Assembly (NCBI GenBank): GCA_020063625.1
Contig: JAICDD010000023.1
Location: 1 to 36,994, forward strand
Length of the DNA stretch: 36,994 nt
Direction: 5' to 3'
Origin: Fusobacteriales bacterium
Lineage (GTDB): Bacteria > Fusobacteriota > Fusobacteriia > Fusobacteriales > Fusobacteriaceae
The notes below the pieces were generated by a model. That model was not told the DNA's origin and ran no database searches. It was given only the letters and a program-made list of their open reading frames with translations. Positions 34,934 through 36,994 of this stretch are shown in pieces. A program made the translations under genes and the position numbers. Positions within the stretch are counted from its first letter, which is position 1; each line of letters begins with the position of its first letter.

Positions 34934-35108
34934 GATTTTTTGTCACGAATTACACGAATGAGCTCGAATTTTTTGTTACACAAAGTACACGAAGAAAAAC
35001 ACTAGGACCACTAAGTTTTTTTCTTTGTGGTTCTGATTTTTCTATCTTTGTGTTCTTCGTGTAATTACTTTCCACTCCTCACTGCTTACTCTTTACTTCT
35101 CACTTTTC
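34934..35108 (-). repeat. Composite dispersed repeat block J, entering kdsA
   Basis: Read on the minus strand: 'gtgaaaagtgagaagtaa' (which supplies the last codons and stop of kdsA), 'gcagtgaggagtggaaag', 'ttacacgaagaacacaaaga', 'agaaccacaaag', 'cttagtggtcctagtg', 'cttcgtgtactttgtgtaac', then 'tcattcgtgtaattcgtgac'. Orientation follows the minus-strand genes, and the order of words equals that of the plus-strand blocks. Confidence 0.88.
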
Positions 35109-35935
35109 ACGATACTATTTATTTCAATAGCTGTTTTTAATATTTCTTCTAAATCTTCTAATCTAAGCATATTTGGTCCATCTGATTTTGCATTATCTGG
35201 AGCTGGATGTACTTCTGCAAAGATTGCATCTACTCCTACTGCAAGTGCTGCTCTCATAAGAGGTGCTACATATTGTCTATCTCCACCTGTTGTATCTCCT
35301 TTTCCACCTGGTTTTTGTACAGAATGTGTAGCGTCAAATACTACTGGATATCCAAATTCTCTCATCTCAAGTAAGCTTCTCATATCTACAACTAATGTAT
35401 TATATCCAAAGCTACTTCCTCTTTCACAAAGCATAATATTTTCATTTCCACACTCTTCAAATTTTTTCACTACATTTTTCATATCCCATGGAGCTAAAAA
35501 TTGTCCTTTTTTTATATTTACAGCTTTTCCTGTTTTAGCTGCTGCTATTAAAAGGTCTGTTTGTCTACATAAAAATGCAGGTATTTGAAGTATATCTACT
35601 ACTTCAGCAGCTTTCTCAGCATGCCATACTTCATGAATATCAGTTACTACTGGTATATTATAAGTATCTTTTACTTTTTTTAATATTCTAAGGCCTTCTT
35701 CTATACCTGGACCTCTATATGAATATATTGAACTTCTATTTGCTTTATCAAATGATGATTTAAATACATAATTAACATTTAATCTATCACAAATTTCCTT
35801 TATTTTTCCAGCTACTTCCATAACTAATTCTTCTGATTCAATAACACATGGACCAGCTAATAAAGTTAATTTATCTTTTTCACCAATATTAAATTTTCCA
35901 CCTATATTTACTTTTTTAACATCTTTTACTAACAT
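35093..35935 (-). CDS. kdsA: 3-deoxy-8-phosphooctulonate synthase (KdsA)
   Basis: This 280-residue enzyme condenses phosphoenolpyruvate and arabinose-5-phosphate to Kdo-8-phosphate, the first committed step to LPS Kdo. Visible motifs are [65 protein letters not shown] and [20 protein letters not shown]30 in AGPC marks the metal-dependent class (the non-metal enzymes have Asn there). The last residues VKSEK and the stop codon lie in a dispersed repeat word. It starts 14 bases after the ElyC/YdcF-like gene on the same strand, with AAGGAG upstream. Confidence 0.96.
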   Translation of the reverse strand: MLVKDVKKVNIGGKFNIGEKDKLTLLAGPCVIESEELVMEVAGKIKEICDRLNVNYVFKSSFDKANRSSIYSYRGPGIEEGLRILKKVKDTYNIPVVTDIHEVWHAEKAAEVVDILQIPAFLCRQTDLLIAAAKTGKAVNIKKGQFLAPWDMKNVVKKFEECGNENIMLCERGSSFGYNTLVVDMRSLLEMREFGYPVVFDATHSVQKPGGKGDTTGGDRQYVAPLMRAALAVGVDAIFAEVHPAPDNAKSDGPNMLRLEDLEEILKTAIEINSIVKSEK

Positions 35936-35949
35936 TTATTCATCTCCTT

Positions 35950-36702
35950 TTATTTTGATTTTAATTTATAATAAATTATCCCAATATATTCCCACATAGC
36001 ATCTCTAATATCTTTTATATTATCATAGCTAGGAATAAATGATGAAATATTATAAGGTGCATATCTAGAATGATAATCACATGGAAATGCAACTATATCT
36101 AAATTTAATTTTTTAGCACTATAAACAGCTCTATTCATATGTATAGCTGATGTAATAAGGCCAATTTTATAATTATTATGTAAAATTTCTTTTATATTTT
36201 TTAGATTTTCATAAGTTGTTTTACTTTTAATTTCAATTAAAATATCATCTTTTTTTACACCTAAATCAATAGCAATTTTTTTATAAATTTCAGCTTCTGA
36301 AATTTTACCATTAAATACTATACCACCTGCATAAATTATTTTCTTTTTTGAGATATTATAAAGTCGAATACTTTCAGTAATTCTAGCAAGAGCAGTTCTA
36401 GTAGGCGCTCCATTAGTATTAAAATTTATAGGAGCATGATCATATATTCCACTACCAAGTACGACATAAATATCAATATTATCCAATTTAGATTTTTCTG
36501 TTATTGAAGGATATTTCAGTTCTAAAGGCTTTATAAAAAAATCTTTTGTAGGTTCTATTGAAAAAATATAAATAAATATAGAAAAAATTAAGACATAATG
36601 TTTTTTATATTTTTTTATAAAAACTAGTGGAATAATTAATAGAATTATTAAAAATGGTGATAAAAATATATTTGCTATTATTTTTTGTAAAATTAATCCC
36701 AT
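35950..36702 (-). CDS. YdcF/ElyC-like DUF218 family protein
   Basis: This is a 250-residue protein with two N-terminal membrane segments (residues 10-29 and 33-48) and a DUF218 domain from about 75: DIYVVLGSGIYDH, TRTALARITESIRLYN, IIYAGGIVFNGKISEAEIYK, LIEIKSKTTYENLKNIKEIL, IGLITSAIHMNRAVYSAKKL. ElyC and SanA relatives act in envelope integrity and polyprenyl-linked precursor metabolism; the biochemical activity is not settled. Co-transcription with kdsA supports an envelope role. AAGGAG precedes the start. Confidence 0.85.
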   Translation of the reverse strand: MGLILQKIIANIFLSPFLIILLIIPLVFIKKYKKHYVLIFSIFIYIFSIEPTKDFFIKPLELKYPSITEKSKLDNIDIYVVLGSGIYDHAPINFNTNGAPTRTALARITESIRLYNISKKKIIYAGGIVFNGKISEAEIYKKIAIDLGVKKDDILIEIKSKTTYENLKNIKEILHNNYKIGLITSAIHMNRAVYSAKKLNLDIVAFPCDYHSRYAPYNISSFIPSYDNIKDIRDAMWEYIGIIYYKLKSK

Positions 36703-36734
36703 AAATTTCTCCTTTTTTTAGTATAGAGAAAAAA

Positions 36735-36994
36735 ATTTTAAAACCACAGAATATAATATTCAGCACAGAGAGTCAGAGCATACTGAAATACACAGAGTTT
36801 TGCCGCGGATTACGCGGATTTTTTATTACACAAAGTACATGAAGAAAAACACTAAGAACCACTAAGTTTTTTCCTTTGTGGTTCTATTTTTTTATCTTTG
36901 TGGTACTTTGTGACCTCTTTTCTTTGTGCTAAATTTAAGTAACTCTTTTTTTTTCGCTTATCAGCGACTTACTTTTTTAAAGATAAAAAAGTAA
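36735..36994 (-). repeat. Composite dispersed repeat block K (cut by window edge)
   Basis: Read on the minus strand this begins in a double-hairpin unit (36951-36994, truncated by the window edge: TCGC/GCGA stem at 36954-36967 and TTACTTTTTTA/TAAAAAAGTAAG). It continues through CACAAAG words, 'agaaccacaaaggaaaa', 'cttagtggttcttagtg', 'cttcatgtactttgtgta', 'aatccgcgtaatccgcggca' and a CTCTGTG-type word, and ends near 36735 at 'attctgtggtttta'. It lies upstream of, and in line with, the minus-strand genes. Confidence 0.85.

Overview
The window looks like chromosomal DNA from a very AT-rich, Gram-negative (diderm) anaerobe, most likely a member of the Fusobacteriota. The evidence is codon use dominated by AUA, AAA and AGA, a fatty-acid kinase A/B fusion (DAK2 + DegV), the Kdo genes kdsC and kdsA together with an O-antigen-ligase-like protein (so an LPS-bearing outer membrane), and a class II GalT. 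The phylum is an inference from gene content; I cannot name a species.

Layout. Positions 1-4222 hold a probable gene tail, an HcxA/GldA-type alcohol dehydrogenase and a U32 (RlhA-like) protein. Positions 4664-11957 are a compact run: pgpA, a soluble GAF-PAS histidine kinase, a single-domain response regulator, cinA, an XRE-cupin regulator, kdsC and the DAK2-DegV fusion, closed by an intrinsic terminator. Positions 12504-16625 carry two nearly identical ArsB/NhaD-type transporters in tandem and a PTS EIIA-CBS protein. Positions 16896-32671 form a galactoside utilisation region: ROK regulator, aldose-epimerase-like protein, GH42 beta-galactosidase, GH36 alpha-galactosidase, a sugar ABC importer (binding protein plus two permeases, no ATPase here), galK, galE and galT. 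Imported alpha- or beta-galactosides would be split in the cytoplasm and the galactose sent through the Leloir pathway. A small ACT-domain gene follows. On the minus strand are an ElyC/YdcF-like gene, kdsA and an O-antigen-ligase-like gene.

The most striking content is noncoding. Eleven intergenic blocks, together about 4.5 kb, are built from the same small vocabulary of degenerate words (CACAAAG, CACGAAG, CCACGGAAAAACGCGG, CTTAGTGGTCCTTAGTG, TTCGTGTAATTCGTGAC and others). The words occur in both sense and complement forms, so each block can fold into large imperfect hairpins. Separate hairpin cassettes sit inside otherwise matching words. The blocks lie at boundaries between gene groups, mostly oriented with transcription, and mostly where no ordinary terminator is seen. 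In one clear case (kdsA) and one probable case (the gene cut by the left edge) they supply the last codons of a gene. I regard this repeat system as the best candidate for something undescribed in the window.
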